Positions 13,451 to 26,819 are shown, numbered from the stretch's first letter. The stretch is DNA of 64,000 bases from Eleginops maclovinus (GCF_036324505.1 NC_086370.1:18874600-18938599), one strand, 5' to 3'. Notes: a model not told the origin generated them from the sequence alone. Numbers and translations are program-made.

Positions 13451-13677
13451 CAGCTCTGGAAAAAAACAAGAAACCACTCCAAATGTTTCTTAAATCTTTG
13501 TCTCTACATGTATGGCAGCCATTCCAGTGTCTGTTGTATTTCAACACAGAGAACAATTGTCCGTAGTTTATAGAATACAATAAAAAAAACATGTTTTAAC
13601 TCAAAGACATGTCTATAAATAATAAAACAAGAGAAAATGATAATGCGGAAGCGGTGTCTTCAATTTTTCCGCGGCTG
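13451..13677. mobile_element. Tc1-like MITE, copy 1 (227 bp)
   Basis: It starts cagctctggaaaaaa and ends tttttccgcggctg, so the ends are inverted repeats of about 15-30 bp, and it is flanked by TA on both sides (13449-13450, 13678-13679). It shares long blocks with 19291-19496, such as atggcagccattccagtgtc and gtctataaataataaaac. The ends match a teleost Tc1-like family with CAGCTCTGGAAAAA termini as I remember it. It has no coding capacity and is an internally deleted derivative. Confidence 0.8.
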
Positions 13678-13679
13678 TA

Positions 13680-16103
13680 TGTGCGCTCTCTCTGAGGTTA
13701 CCAACCCACTATTCCCAGGGTACTTATGTTAGGGACTGTATCTCCCTCTGTGCTGCTCTCCTAACAAAACACAACACACACCACCCTCCCCGGACACCCT
13801 GCACTCCATTAGTCCCGAGTGATGTCTGATAAAAGCAGCAGGCCTCATGTCCAACTATCTCCCTCACACGCACTTTGTTCATCTATTTCTGCATTTTCAT
13901 CCAAATGTACTCCTTGCCTACTGGGAAACCCTCGACCGTTTGATTAGAGTGTCTAAATGTTGGTTTTATTCACTGTATATGGCCCTGAAACAACAAGAGG
14001 AAAAAAGATATCCACAGGGCTGGAACACTCCTTTTTAATTATGAACCCACAATGCAATGTGTCACAAATGTGAAAACAAATATGCATCCGCGAATGGCAA
14101 GACGCATTTACAATCTGTATTGTACCTGCAGCTCCGCCATCTAAATATAGCATTTGTAGAACTGTGAAATGTGTGAGTCAAAGCACAATGTTGCACAATG
14201 AGCACCGAGACGACCGTATCAGTGCACATAAAGAATATTGGAGGGAAACTGACAACGTAACCTTGCCTCTCATGCCCTTCTATCTCATTATACTACTATA
14301 CATATTATTTCTACACGTGTCACTCTTCTCTAATGCACAAGCAAGGGCGGCCAAAGAATAAAAGCACTGCTGCTTATCTGTACGTGTGTGAGGAGAGAGA
14401 TTGACCGACAGCGATGGCCTGAAGTTCACACACCTCGTCAAAAGACTGACACACACATTAAGTTTAGCGTTTTACTTTGTTTGTGTTATTTGAAAGGTGG
14501 CAGCGGGAGCCAAACAAAAGAGCCACACTTGTATAAATAAAAACCCAATGAGAGAAACCAAGCCAAAAGTCAAGACTTAAAAAAGAGACAAATGAGAGAA
14601 TGAGGGAGAGAAGAGTAGATGTGTGAGGACAGAGGGAAGGACGCAGGGCAGGATGAGGTGAGGAGGGAAAGTTTATTATCCTCATGGATCCAATCAATAC
14701 AGCCCTCTCCTCCCCTCATCATCTCTGTCTCCTGTTCTCTTCTATGAAACACAACCCTTCATGGGGACTGTTAACCTCCTGTACAGATCAGCTTCTCACA
14801 CACAAACACAGACCAAAGGGAAAGTAATGTGCACCTATCTGCATTTTCCAAACTTGACTCAGAAGTAGATCCACACATTTCTGCTTGACCTTTTGAATCC
14901 TTTTCCTCTTTTGGTTCAGAAAGATAAGCCCATGTTGGCTCGCTCCTCGTTTATGCTGAGGTCAAATAACATTGCCAGCAGCATAATTCAAAACCGGGCA
15001 CCCATGGGCGCTAAGTTCAGTAAATGTCGTTGTTATTGAACAGATCTCTCACGGTCAAATCTCCTCACATTCAATACGCAGAGAGCAATAAATGCTCTCT
15101 CTAAACAACCGAATAGTACCTGCACTGGATGATTCATTTTAATACAGTGAGCTGTTGACAGAAGACGACTAAACGTTTGTTTCTGTTCCCATTAGTAGGA
15201 GCTATAATCTTATTTAATACCATCTTATTTGGCATGAGTTTCTCCCAGTAGCCTGTCCAAAGTTAAAAGCTGACATTGAAACTGTGTTCTCTGCCAGCTG
15301 ACATGTAAGAGAGCAGGAAGAGGACGGGGACCCACGTGCAGGTCACTTCCGCGTCCATCATATGAAAAGCTTGGTCATCAATAAATCACTCTTGTATGCA
15401 TTATACATGTTGGTCTGTGCATCCAAGCATACGAACAGACAGACAGAAACACACTACAGCACTCATTACCAAACCCTGATCGAGTAAAAAGACAAAAAAC
15501 ACTTCGATGAATCTGTTTTGCAGCTTGTGTTTGTCCCGTTTGACTACATGTGTTCTTATTTTATAAACAAATGAACACCTCACACGGATCGAGCATAAAA
15601 GTTACAACAAGGTTAATTTATGCCTAGAAAGCCTTGATTAACAAATCGTTTTTTTGCCCAGGATAATAAAACAACTCACCACCTCATTAAAAGAAATGCG
15701 CACGTTTAAGGGAGCCCCGTGTGACGTAGTTTTACTAAAGATGGACAGTTATGGGAAACGTCTGAAGAGTCAAACTCCAGGTGTCCATCCACAGATAAGG
15801 CGCTGTAAGATCTCACGCACAAACAGGTTACATTTGTTGTTGACATTGAGTGATCACGTGTAGGAAAGACACGCACTCACAAACAGTATGCGCACACCTC
15901 GCACGCACACCAACATAAACACAGAGACCCCCACATGAGGAAACACAGGAACACCACACACACTCACTACACAAGGTCAAAGACGCTCTCTGAGATGGAC
16001 CGGTGTCAAAAGGAAAAAAAAGAGTGATTTATGCGCAGATATAACGGATTTGTGGGACAACCTCCGAGACCAGTAGATTTAGGTAGTCAAGCTGAGGGAG
16101 ATG
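13680..16103. other. Intron segment just downstream of the MAHA exon
   Basis: Mostly unique. It holds a purine-rich tract at about 14570-14670 and a CA-scattered stretch at 15865-15970. The ankyrin second coding exon was looked for and not found. Confidence 0.55.
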
Positions 16104-16105
16104 TT

Positions 16106-16136
<31 letters not shown>

Positions 16137-16148
16137 GAGAGAGAGAGT
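16104..16148. repeat. Compound (CA)n(GA)n repeat beside the MAHA exon
   Basis: About 14 CA units, then tacagagagagagag. It lies in the intron only about 60 bp past the splice donor of the ank3 MAHA exon (gene strand reads TC then TG repeats). Confidence 0.93.
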
Positions 16149-16208
16149 CACGCTCCAATGATGTTAGCGGAGCAGATGAAGCCACCAGCCAGCCTCTCCG
16201 TCCGTTAC

Positions 16209-16331
16209 CTTTCTCTTTTGTTCCCGGGACGCTGCTCTCCTGCTCTTCCTCCGCTTCTCCTTCTCGTCCTCTAATGCATTCACATCCACTTCCCCCCGAT
16301 TCTTCTTCAATTGGGAGGCCGCGTGAGCCAT
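16209..16331 (-). CDS. ank3: ank3 proximal first coding exon (MAHA N-terminus), partial CDS
   Basis: This 41-codon exon starts MAHAASQLKKNR, which is the start of the long ankyrin-G isoform in mammals. It continues with an acidic stretch (VDVNALEDEKEK) and then a basic tail ending REQKRK. The mammalian exon has the same acidic-then-basic plan and ends RDRKKK; as I recall it has 38 codons, so the fish exon is slightly longer. The start has a good context (A at -3, G at +4). An in-frame TGA lies at 16341-16343, three codons upstream, so the ORF cannot extend. The last codon AAG is followed by GTAACG, a good splice donor, and the exon ends in phase 0. The segment precedes the membrane-binding ankyrin repeats and varies between isoforms. 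It is too short for a default ORF cut-off, and the longer ORFs crossing this spot in other frames are shadows. Identity rests on recalled homology, not a search. Confidence 0.93.
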
Positions 16332-16950
16332 GATAGGCAATCAAAAAAAACAAGGCGCACCACACACCACACACGCGTGCCTCACCTGAAATCCCAGAGA
16401 AGTTCAGAGGCTCTAATTGACAAAACCGGGATCTCAGAGGTAAAAATCGGGGTAGAAAAGGAAAGGGGGGGAAAGGGAAGAAAAATGCCTTCCTTGAAAA
16501 GGAGAATGGAGAAGAGTAGGGTATCTTTTACGCTGGTATGTATATCCTTTTGGTTGTTTCTCTGGTTCCCTCTCTTCTTCTTCTTTCTTTTTTTTTTTTT
16601 TTCTTAAAGTGATGTTAAGCTGGAAGAGTGGAGACAGCAGCTTCTCCTCATCTCCTCCTTCTCCTCCTCCTCCTCCAGTGTCATCCGCTGGCAGTGTGAG
16701 AGGAGCGCGTCCAGGAGAGGTGAGGACAAACCGGATGGAGAGAAAAGAGACACGAGCATCACCAGCACAGAGGTGGAGGGAGGAGAGAGAGGGAGAGAGA
16801 GAGAGAATGGAGGGGGAGGGAGGGGAGCTGTTACTACGGCAACCACGCTCTGTTTCAGTCCGTCCTCCTAAATGTTTCTCTGTCTCCTCCTCTCTCTCTC
16901 TCTGCTCTGGTTCCTGCTGCTGAAGCTCGCCTGGTGCTCCACCATGCAGA
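16332..16950 (-). promoter_or_regulatory. ank3: 5' UTR and promoter zone of the ank3 MAHA isoform
   Basis: The stretch directly upstream (rightward) of the MAHA start codon is richer in CpG than its surroundings and holds purine- or pyrimidine-biased patches. Examples are a poly-T/CTT run near 16575-16606, a (TCC)n patch near 16640-16678 and a (GA)n run near 16784-16806. No upstream ATG on the gene strand was seen between 16332 and about 16640, which suits a 5' UTR. I see no clear TATA box. On the far side it is bounded by the (GT)n complex starting near 16953. The transcription start and any non-coding 5' exon cannot be fixed from sequence alone. Confidence 0.5.
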
Positions 16951-16952
16951 CG

Positions 16953-17026
16953 CGTGTGTGTGTGTGTGTTTGTGTGTGTGAGAGAGAAAGATAAATTGTG
17001 TGTATGTGAGAAAAAAATAAAGTGTG

Positions 17027-17075
<49 letters not shown>

Positions 17076-17144
17076 AAGATAAATTGTGTGTGAAGGCATG
17101 AATGAACCAAGGAAGTAAATGGTGGCGGGGAGCAACAGCAGAAT

Positions 17145-17235
<91 letters not shown>

Positions 17236-17304
17236 TGTGAGTGTGTGTGTGTGTGTGAGTATGTGAGTGTGTCTGTGTGAGAGTGTGAGTGTGAGTGTGT
17301 GTGT
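16953..17304. repeat. Compound GT-rich complex upstream of the MAHA promoter
   Basis: GT arrays (16953-16980, 17024-17068, 17143-17304) mixed with gagtgtgagt variants and two copies of gagagagaaagataaattg about 88 bp apart (around 16979 and 17067). The second and third arrays are separated by about 75 bp of unique sequence. The complex begins about 620 bp upstream of the MAHA start codon. Confidence 0.93.
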
Positions 17305-17458
17305 AAACCCCCCACCTATACACAGGTTACCAGCTGGTGGTGGCCAAGTGACAGGATGGGGAGAACATGCAAAGAACATGGGTAAAGGCGAAGAGGGAAT
17401 GGAGGAGGTATTGGACGATCCTGATGCTAAATTTACACTAATATCTCTCTCACACTCC

Positions 17459-17461
17459 CCC

Positions 17462-17516
<55 letters not shown>

Positions 17517-17519
17517 ACA
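17459..17519. repeat. C8 plus (CA)n microsatellite
   Basis: A short C run followed by about 25 CA units. It is in opposite phase to the GT complex 155 bp to the left. Confidence 0.95.
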
Positions 17520-19184
17520 AAGAAAGCAAGTGGTGCATTATTGCCAGTTTAATTGCCTCTTTGACAATGTGCTTATGCGTATTCACATGCTCACACCTGT
17601 GAATAAACCTAATAAAAAGGGAAACCAAACCAAAAGAAAAACAAGTGTACAAACTAACCAGGCAACAAATGATCAATGATTTAGTAAATGAATTAATTAA
17701 TGATTTAAAGACGGCACAGCTCTTTTTAATTTCCGAGATAAATGCCTATTTCTCTGATTTCTGAGTCCTCAGTCCTGTGTGGTCATCCCACCATCTGGGT
17801 CCATTGACACCATGATGGAGAGGTCAAACAGGACCAGGAGAGCTTTTGTTTCACCTAATTACTCGAGTCTTTGTGGAGAAATGAGGAGCAGAGAAGGAGG
17901 AGTAGGGAGAAACAGGAGGAAGAGACAACAAAAGGTTTTGCTTTCTGTGATGAGGACTGGAGAAAGGAAGAATACTAGACGTCTCAGGATGTCCTTCACA
18001 TCAGCCGCGCTCACGTCAGACAGCATGGAGACAGACGGCGCACGCAGCGGCCATCTTTATGTTTCTCTCCCCGCCTGCCTGCGTGTCAGAGGCACCTATG
18101 AGCCTGGCTGGGTCCTGTCGATACCGAGAGGCTGCCTCATCTCATGCCTGTCTGCTTTCCACTAAATCTACAATGCACACAGAGAGTACATGGGGAGCGT
18201 ATGGGGAAAAGCTGGGAAAGAGAAGACATGATCGGTCACTGCTGCTGTAAAAAAAGGGAACAAGCCTCCGGGGACAGATGACAGGTTTAGCCGGTGGACA
18301 CCAGTCATGTTATGATGTGAGCATGAAATTCCCTTTTCTCCTCCTCAAATATATTTATCTCACGTTCCATTTTTCTTTTTTTTGTTCAACCCCAAACACC
18401 AGCCACTGGCATAAAGGGGGATGAAGCTGACTTACAGCCCCCATCATGCATCAGGGGGTGTCACATTATGCCAAATTATCATGCGGTTGCTAGGCGAGGG
18501 CCAATGGAGTGGCTTCAGGGAGGACAGGATGGATGGATAAGGAGCGTGGAGAGGTAAGAAGAGGGATTGGGAATGGGGGAGAAGGGGGTGTGTGCACGTC
18601 GATGGAGATGCATGCAGAAGACGGGGCATCTGTGCAAATAAGGAAAAAAAAAGCTATTCTGGAAAGGTATTAAAACAATGTAGGGATCTGCAAATAGAAA
18701 GCATGATGAATAAACAGAGAATTGCAATCAATAAATTCAGAACTTGAATTCTGTGCAGCTAAATAAAAATGTTACTTAAACAATTTAATAAGGTACTGTA
18801 GCAGCCAGCTTTACCGCCATTTCAGAGGATGGTCATTGATAAACTCCACTCACAGTCCGTTTGCCAAAGAAACTCCCATAGCCAAACTCGTAGTAAAAGC
18901 CTCTGCCAAGGTGTACTATATTTCAAACACCAGCGTTTTACAGGCAACAAAAAAAAAATTAAAAATCACGACTACTACAATAAAGCAGAGTTGGCTGGGC
19001 GGCCAGTGAACTCTAGAAGAGGCCGATATTTGGATGTTTTCCACCGTTTTCCAGGCACTATGCCATACACTTACAGCCAGCATATAAGAACCAGCACCAA
19101 AATAACAAATCACACGCACCGTAAAGAAGATGTTGAATAAATACAGGGTGGTTATTTTAGCTAAGTAGCAATAGTTATTATTAG
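17520..19184. other. Upstream DNA of the MAHA promoter, within the MSEE-isoform intron
   Basis: It contains a CpG-richer patch near 18003-18060 (cagccgcgctcacgtcagac, acggcgcacgcagcggcc) with a CRE-like cacgtcag. No exon recognised. Confidence 0.5.
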
Positions 19185-19288
19185 AGCTGGAACGATTTGG
19201 AAATAATTTGGATAATTTCACTTTTATGACATTATAGAAATGAAAAGACAATCAAAAAATTATTCAGCAAATTAATCCATACTGAAAA
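19185..19288 (-). repeat. Fragment of the cgattaatcg repeat, reverse orientation
   Basis: The start ttagagctggaacgatttgg is the end of this family read in reverse. The rest is AT-rich and diverged, and it abuts the Tc1-like MITE at 19291. Confidence 0.35.
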
Positions 19289-19290
19289 TA

Positions 19291-19496
19291 CTCCGGAAGA
19301 AATTAAGAGGCCACTCAAAATTGTTCTTAAATCTTTATCTATAAATGTATGGCAGCCATTCCAGTGTCTGTTGAATTCCAACACAATTAAAAAGAATATT
19401 ATTTAAAAAAAACATTTAACTCAAAGTCATGTCTATAAATAATAAAACAAGAGAAAATGATAATGCTGAAGTGGTCTCTTGTTTTCTTATGGGCTG
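19291..19496. mobile_element. Tc1-like MITE, copy 2 (206 bp)
   Basis: This is the same family and orientation as the 13451-13677 copy, flanked by TA at 19289-19290 and 19497-19498. The left tip is slightly eroded (ctccggaag). The central blocks atggcagccattccagtgtc and gtctataaataataaaac are conserved. It appears inserted at the edge of an older degenerate repeat (19185-19288). Confidence 0.8.
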
Positions 19497-19498
19497 TA

Positions 19499-22400
19499 TA
19501 TTGAAACTATCATCACTCAATCAGGAAATAAAGAAGAATGTAATCATTGTTATTTCACAATGAATGTAAAAGCTAACTTTTCTAAACCCTCACGTCTTCA
19601 GACGGCCCTGAGATCTTGTTAGCTGGGTCAGTCTCTTATCTCTCATCTTCTCCCGGGTCCATGCATCTCACTGCTGCAACTCCCCCGGGTGCAACAACAC
19701 CAATCACTGCATCAATCTCATTGGCCTCTTCGACCCCTGCAGCCACAACAGTGTGTCTCAATTCACTCACAAAAACAGGCGACGCAAGGACAGCATCTGG
19801 AGGGCTAGAGATGGACTGTAAGGTTACAGAATAACACAAAAGTAGGAACTGATACTGATATGTTTAATTGAAGGGTTGCATTTTATATTTTTTTTAAAAA
19901 GCAGAATGACCAGCTTATATGTGAAATTAACTGGCCCTATTTTGTCTTGCTCATGGCATGAACAAGTGTCATTAAAATGCACAAATGATTCCTTCGGTGA
20001 GTCAACTATACAATGACAAAAACTGCAATGCATGTGCTTTCATGTGTAATATAATAAAAAGGTGAAATATTGAGCAGTGTGTGTCCAGCTACATTTCATT
20101 CATTCGTTGTACTCTGCTGCCCTCTAGTGTTCAGCAGCAGAAACAGTCCAAAAATCTCCTGAAAGTGCAGTTTGCCCGAGTTAAGCACAAATCAACACCC
20201 AATTGTTAACCTGGACTGAAATAAGTAAGAAAGCACCAAAGCAAGGGACATCTCAACAGATTTCACCTGTTCTTCATGTCAGTACTGTCATTCATAGAAT
20301 AATCTTTTCCAAGATGACATTTTTCTTCGTTTGCCTCCTTATTTAATGCTTTTACATGTAAAACACCAGATTTCTACCCAGATTCAAGTCTAAATCTCCC
20401 CCTTTCTTCTCTCGGCTGTGTAGAAATCTTTGTGAGCTCTGACTGGTTCGGAAACGCCTCCAGAAAGAAAAAAAGAACGCAAAGGAAGAAGAGTATAAAA
20501 AGGTGCAAGGTCAAATAGCAAGTGGTTTTAGACTGACAGGAAATAGATCCACCCACACAAAGAAACCCCCTACAGCACCTACACTGGGCCTGAAGGCTAA
20601 TGCATCAAAACGGTGTGGGGGGGGTAGATAAACCATATCATAAAAGCACAGCATACAAACCGAAGGAAAAAAAACAGAGGAGGGAGGCGAGAGAACGATC
20701 TGCATGAGGTAATTGCATACGAAGGAGCGGCGGAAAACAATTGCCGCGCGCACGCAGAAACAATGTCGAGTCAATTAAAAAACCCATCAGGACATATTGC
20801 ACAGATCAAAACAATTTCATCCTAAGTATTTATATATATTCATTGTCACTGTAGCTCTGGCAGAATCAGAAGGATGTTTGAAGCCGTGACATTAAGGCAA
20901 CAGCTGCAGGCAGAACGTGCTCTTTCTCTGTGAGTTACACGTCCACTGTGACTATAAAACACCAAACTGGGTCTCCGTCAGACACTCAAAAACAATCTCT
21001 CCAACACCCCTATTTCTCTTTTCTTGTCCCCCCGTGCCTCTTCTCATTCATCTGAAATACTCTAAAGTCTCCCCTCAGGATAGACAAAACGTACCACAGG
21101 ACCCAGTTAGCTACTAATAACCAACCCAAATGTGTGTCACGACCGAGCTCTCCCCTTCAAACCAGACCAAAATGTCCTTCCATGGTTTCCCCACTGAGGG
21201 GCAGACAGACATGCGAAGAGGAGGGGATAGCACACTGACACACACACTGACACACACATACACACACTCACAGGCAGGCACAGTGTACTAAGCTCTGAGG
21301 TGGGGTCTTCAACGGTTCACTGAGTATGTTCCAATTTTAATTTGGTGAGGAGAATTGCTTAGCATTGAATGTTTTTTTTATATTCAGAGGGATAAAAGAG
21401 GTAGCTGCACACTTCACACACTCACAGGTACAGATTATGTGGGTCATACTCAAGGTAATAGTGAATTAATCAACACAGAAAGACTGAAAATGTCGTCACA
21501 ATACAGTAACAAGAGGGGAATTCACAGAGTTAAGTATGATGAACGAGATGAAAAACATGCCCTTGTATTACTGTGTGTATATAAATGAGGTAGATGGAAT
21601 TTCAACTGAAAAATCAAGACATGCTTTGAAATAAAATGATGATTCATGCAGCGTTAACAGAGGAGCAGGAAATACCCCAGGATAAACAACTAGAGGAAAG
21701 TGGGATTTACACATGAAATAAAAACTGTGTGATTTACCTTTCTATTACTTTAGTGAAAGTGATCTGCAGTCAGCACTTTTTAAACCATCATAAAAACACT
21801 ATGTGGTTTGGTGGAAGCATCACAAGTCATATTTCCAACAGAGAAACCACTTGAAAGCAATAGTGCACTGTATTTTAATATGAACTACTCTTAAAAAGGT
21901 AAATTCAACCTAAAAATAATATGCAAAAGCTAGAAATAGTCATCATCTGCCATGTCACCATGAAGTCAGTGTTGTGGAACGAAGTCGCTACGCAGAGACG
22001 GAGAAAATGTCATCAGGAACTCCAAAAGCTTGAAGCGTTTTCTCCTGACAATAATACTCCAGGCTATTACGTTGACTTCAGTGGGCTATCCAAATAACAA
22101 CAAGAACAAACCGTGTTGATTAGGATTTCCGTTAATCAATGGGACTTAATTTTCTTGGCTGAAACAAGTGGCGCTCTGACTGTGACGCTGTGCACAGGGA
22201 AATTATCCCTTTTCTGTTTTACTCAGAAATGGCAGCAGAAGAATCAACAATTTCACGGTCTGTTGAGAACGGTTATACACGGCATCGCAAGCGTTTTTTC
22301 ACATTCATAGGCTGCTTTGTATCAGCATACTGTACCGCAATAAGTCATTTCAGGGAGACACAATACAGCTGAGCGGCTTTAAAGAGGTGGGCAGTATTTT

Positions 22401-22819
22401 GGACAAAAGAGCGAGAGACAAAATTGGTCATCCTGGCGCTGGCACTGTAAACTCTGCAGGGCAATTATATGAAAGTTATGCAAGTGTTCTTTCTGACTTG
22501 TTCACGGAAATGTTCTATGGTTCTCCCGTGGACATCTCTATTAAAAAGTGTCTCTTAATTCTCAGAATAATAGAGTAAGCCCAATTATGGTTACCAGGAA
22601 AGGGACAGAATGATTGTATTTGTGGCTGCTTGCGGAGAAACTCAAATTAATAAAATGCAATTTCCTGTTAGTCACCATAACGAGTCGGCGGGAGTGGTTT
22701 TTAATTGAGAACATTAGGAACAAATCTGTGGTGCTTGGGCAATGGGAGATGATGGGAACAAAACAAAACAAAGAAGATGGAGGTGTGACAAAATGAATCA
22801 TAACGGATGAATTATACCT
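19499..22819. other. Intron segment, nothing recognised
   Basis: About 3.3 kb, mostly unique. Short CA runs near 21237-21275. A G8 run near 20618-20625. No supported exon. Confidence 0.55.
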
Positions 22820-23119
22820 GGTTGACCCCCACTCGCATTCTCAGGTCAGCTGATCACCTGCTCCTGAATGTGCCAAACACTAAACTGTGGAGCCCTCTGC
22901 CCCCTCTGCATTAGACAGGCTCCTACACTGTCCGTTTTTAAATCTCGTCTCAAAAACTCTTTCTGGATTGTTGCTTTTATGGCTGTCGTTTTTATTATTG
23001 TTCATTTTGTGTTCCTATCTTTATTTGCTTTGTGAGCTGCGCTGTGTGGTTTTGTATTTCTCTGTACAGCACTTTGGTCTGAAGGTGCTGTATAAATAAA
23101 GTCGGATTGGTTTGGATTA
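22820..23119 (+). mobile_element. 5'-truncated L2/CR1-like LINE 3' end
   Basis: Broken frames translate to the C-terminal tail typical of L2-like ORF2: LRSADHLLLNVPNTKLWSPLPP, then in another frame FKSRLKNSF, matching the usual LWNSLP...FKSRLKTHLF pattern. A 3' UTR follows, ending cagcactttggtctgaagg then gctgtataaataaagtcgg and a ggtttgg-type tail. Stops and a frame shift show it is dead. Only about 300 bp remain. Confidence 0.75.
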
Positions 23120-26100
23120 TGAAGATAAAAGGTGAAATGGCATCTTGTCGATGATATTGATAGGATTGATAATTTTTCTAATCATTGAAAAGTATACTGA
23201 AATGATCAGTGTGTTATTTTTGTGTGTTTTTAAGTCTCTAGAATATCATTTGTAGGTTGGGACTTCAGTCATTGATTCAAATAATGACTAAGGCCTTACA
23301 GGTCATGACCCCCTGTCACTTCATCCAAACAAAGATCCAGCGTCAAAAAGCTTCTGGGATGTGCCTCGTCACCACAGACACTGGTTCCTATGACGATGCA
23401 GTCCCCTAAAAGGCAGCCTCTGGTGGTGAGATATTCTGAGACGCAGGAAATATCAAGAAAACAAAAGTTGCCATGGTTACCGGAGGCCGATTTTGCTCAC
23501 TTGGGAATAAAAAACAGCAACAGCTTCTCTCCATGAATGAAACACAGGAAGAGGAGCTGCTGCTGGTACAGATACTAATGAGAAATGATCAACTCATTCA
23601 TCATTTATCAAGCAATTCTCTTTGTTTTTTCACGTGTTTTTAAAATGAACACATTTAAAACTAGTGATTGTTGCGATTTTCAACAATTTCTGTTCACAAA
23701 CAGATGTCATGTGGAAAAAGGAGTCCCCTTCTCCATGAAAAATTTAAAAAAAGCCAAACAAAATTGCACCTAATAATACCCTTTTGTGAAAAGCTCCAGA
23801 TTATTGTGGATTGTTTTAATAAATCCTGTAAATTAAAAAATCCCCAGAACTGAAGGGAGTTGCATGACTCATTGCATTTAATTGTAATGGGACAAAATGA
23901 TGCAACCGAAGCAGTTAGAGATTTTTAGGCTGTACTTTGTGTGCTGTGCTCTGTGATTTGGAGTCTGATCAAAGGCGAGCACAGTGCTTTCCACCCATGC
24001 GAAGCAGCAGAAGCCACCAGCACCATATGTGTGTGCCCATCAGTGGGTCCACATGCCATATGCCTGAATGTGCTGGTGTAATGCTTTCTCTGTGCCAATC
24101 AATTCGCTGTCCGCTCAGCAATCGCAGTGTTCATCAGAGCAGTCCTGAGGTGGGGGTGAGTGCATGCGTGTGTATTTATATATATTACATATTTAGGTGT
24201 ATACATGTAGTTTTGCATATGGTATAAGTCTGAACTGTCCAGGAGTTTCTATGTTTGATAGATAAAGTTTGGATTGTGTGAGGCCCTGTGTGTGTGCAGG
24301 CGTAACCTCATTAGGCCCTGTTACTGGAATTGCAGTAATGGTGTTTGTGCAGCCTTGCTAATCTCCCTTAGCTGCTGGGCAGTGGAATATCCTCCCCAGT
24401 GTCGAGTTTCCCCCGTCGTGATGGGATCATAGCGATGTGCCAAGAAGAGTTGCGCCCAGGGAGACTCACTCACTTCGGCACAGTACGCCAGCCCCATATC
24501 AAAGTATCATCACAAACACACAAAGCAATAACCTGGAAAAAGTTCTGTCAGACCCAAAGAAACCCCAAAATCTTGTGTTACCATGCAAGTGCACACACAA
24601 AGACATTTACACACACTTGAATGGTTTTTAGTCACAGAAGAAAGGTCAACTGCCACTTATGCATGTACAGTACGATTTTTCTTTTTGGAGCCTGGAGATA
24701 TTTACCCTTCTCCAAGTTTCTCCCCGCTTGCACAATAATTATTTGTACACCTACCTGTTATACATGCAAGTACACTTACATCCCTCAATTTTGGTTCCAA
24801 TACACCTGAGGCTTATTGGCAAACGTACTGTGTGATTAAAGATACCACGGGGAACATGTTAAATCTGTCATTAAGTTCTAATAAATATAAAGTTTCTTAC
24901 GTGTCAAAGTTATACTCAATAAAACGATGGCAAATAACCAACTGTAAGATGAATGCAACTTTCTCTATTTTTAGTAGTATCCTCAAAGCAAGGTGAGATT
25001 AAAATACTCACTACTCTCTGTTTCTCAGTGCTATCAGTTACATCGCTCTGTTACACTTTGGGAATAGTCCAGCAAGCAGAAACGTATGCCTCCAAGTTTA
25101 ATGTAGACAAATTCCAATGGAGAAACGTTTCAAGCCAAAATTATTCCATCAAACATTTCTATTTCTCAAAGCTCTGAACAGAGATACTTCCTGGACATGG
25201 TTCCTATCACATGTGCAAAGAAGAGTAAAGCCAACCAACTGGATTAAAGCCCAAATTTTCCAGTAGTAACCTCGGCCTAGCAGTTACAGCAAGGACGTTT
25301 AATCACATGCAGGCTTCATTTTCAAAATTGGAAAGAAGTGTCAGAGTGCGGGCCAGAGGTGCTAGCAATCCAGACAGTCGGTGTGTGTGGGACGGACTCA
25401 AGGTGATGGAAATGGAGCACTACTACGCGTTCGCCTATTAGTGTTGCCAAAAAGGTCGAGATGCCGTCTGATATGGTATCCTGAAATTAGAGAGCACGGA
25501 AAGGTTACGGGTGGGGTTTATTGAAATTTTAATTGGATGCCAATCAGCTAATTGTGTTTGCAAAAGTGAGAGCTGGGCTGCAAAACTCTGCAAACTACAT
25601 GTGCAAGCAGACACGTACAAACAAAGTCCGGGTCAAAGGCATCCAAAACTCATCTAACTCACACCTTAGCAATGATCACCATGCACCCTCACACACTCGC
25701 TGGATGGTTTGGATACAAGGCACAGGGGTCGGGTATATAGAGGTGATGTAAATGTCAACTCCTCTCACTAACCACAACACACAGTTTAGAATCTGTTCCT
25801 CTGCATTTCCATCCCATGCCTTCTACCATACCAAAACATATAAGGTCAAATATGATGAATTTTTATATCTTAGATTATTCAAATATGACCTACATGTTGA
25901 CATTCAAATATGATATTTTTCCCTAAATACATCTTGAGTAGGTGTAGACCAAGAAAGAATATTTATTGAAAATGCTTAAACCACTGAAGGTACTCAAACA
26001 CTCTCCTGACCAGAAAACCCATCTCTATTTAACGCACTTGTTTAGCTTCAGAAATGTGGAGCGTAGAGCATCCTTTATCTCATCTAAGAGTAGCTAAGCA

Positions 26101-26819
26101 AACAAAACCAATGTCATTCTGCGAGATAAGCCTCAGAAGTCTGCCGACATCAGAGAGAGGCTATCATCCGCTCTATCACTGAAAGCAATAACGCACGGAG
26201 ACGGAGAAAGAAAGGAAGAGAGAAAACGTATCAATGTTCTCCCCCATGAGCCGTAAAGCCCAGAGATCTTGCCAAGTCTGATAAGCAACATCCAACGCCT
26301 TTCTGTCTCTTTCATACTCATTTCAACCCCCACCCCCCCACCCAAACGCCTCCCCACTGCTCCGTCTTGACAGCTGGGGCCTCAGTCCCACATCAGTGGA
26401 AATTTCCTGAAATGTCACTCCAGTAGACAGCTGAAGTGATTGGATGGTGTTGGGAGTATTGCTGCAAAGGCCATACACACAATTCTCCCTCAGCCCATTG
26501 TCCCCAGTCCCCACACGATGGCTGTCACCCCAACTTCAGCTCTTAGAGGCATCATTTGTCCGGCCATGCGCATCTTTCTGTTTCGCAAACCCCACTGTGC
26601 CTCGCCTCCCTCAACCCCTCCATATTATGTCCCCACCTCTTCGTCCGTACAGTTCAACCTGTCATGGTAACTTAGCCCGGGGCAAGAATGAAAAGGGGAG
26701 CGGTCAGAGGGCAAACATGAACTCTATGCCCTAATGGTTAATATAATATAACATTAGGAAACGGCTTCAAACAGTTAAGACGGTGAAGTACATATTTAAA
26801 TCAAGAGAAGGAATAACAG
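23120..26819. other. Intron segment with one X-box-like site
   Basis: Apart from the site at 23467-23480 I see only unique or AT-rich sequence and short scattered ORFs. Confidence 0.55.
23467..23480. promoter_or_regulatory. RFX X-box-like site
   Basis: GTTGCCATGGTTAC. The left half is ideal (GTTGCC) and the right half is one base off (GGTTAC for RGYAAC). It lies in the MSEE-isoform intron. The site is seen; binding is inferred. Confidence 0.45.

Noticed and set aside
16087..16374. 95-codon minus-strand ORF over the MAHA exon
   Set aside because: It is an out-of-frame shadow. The real frame begins at 16331, ends at the splice donor and matches ankyrin-G.
16434..17676. Very long minus-strand ORFs (293, 273 and 151 codons)
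   Set aside because: They are mostly His-Thr or Ser-Leu repeats from the (GT/CA)n complex and run through the promoter zone in the wrong frame.
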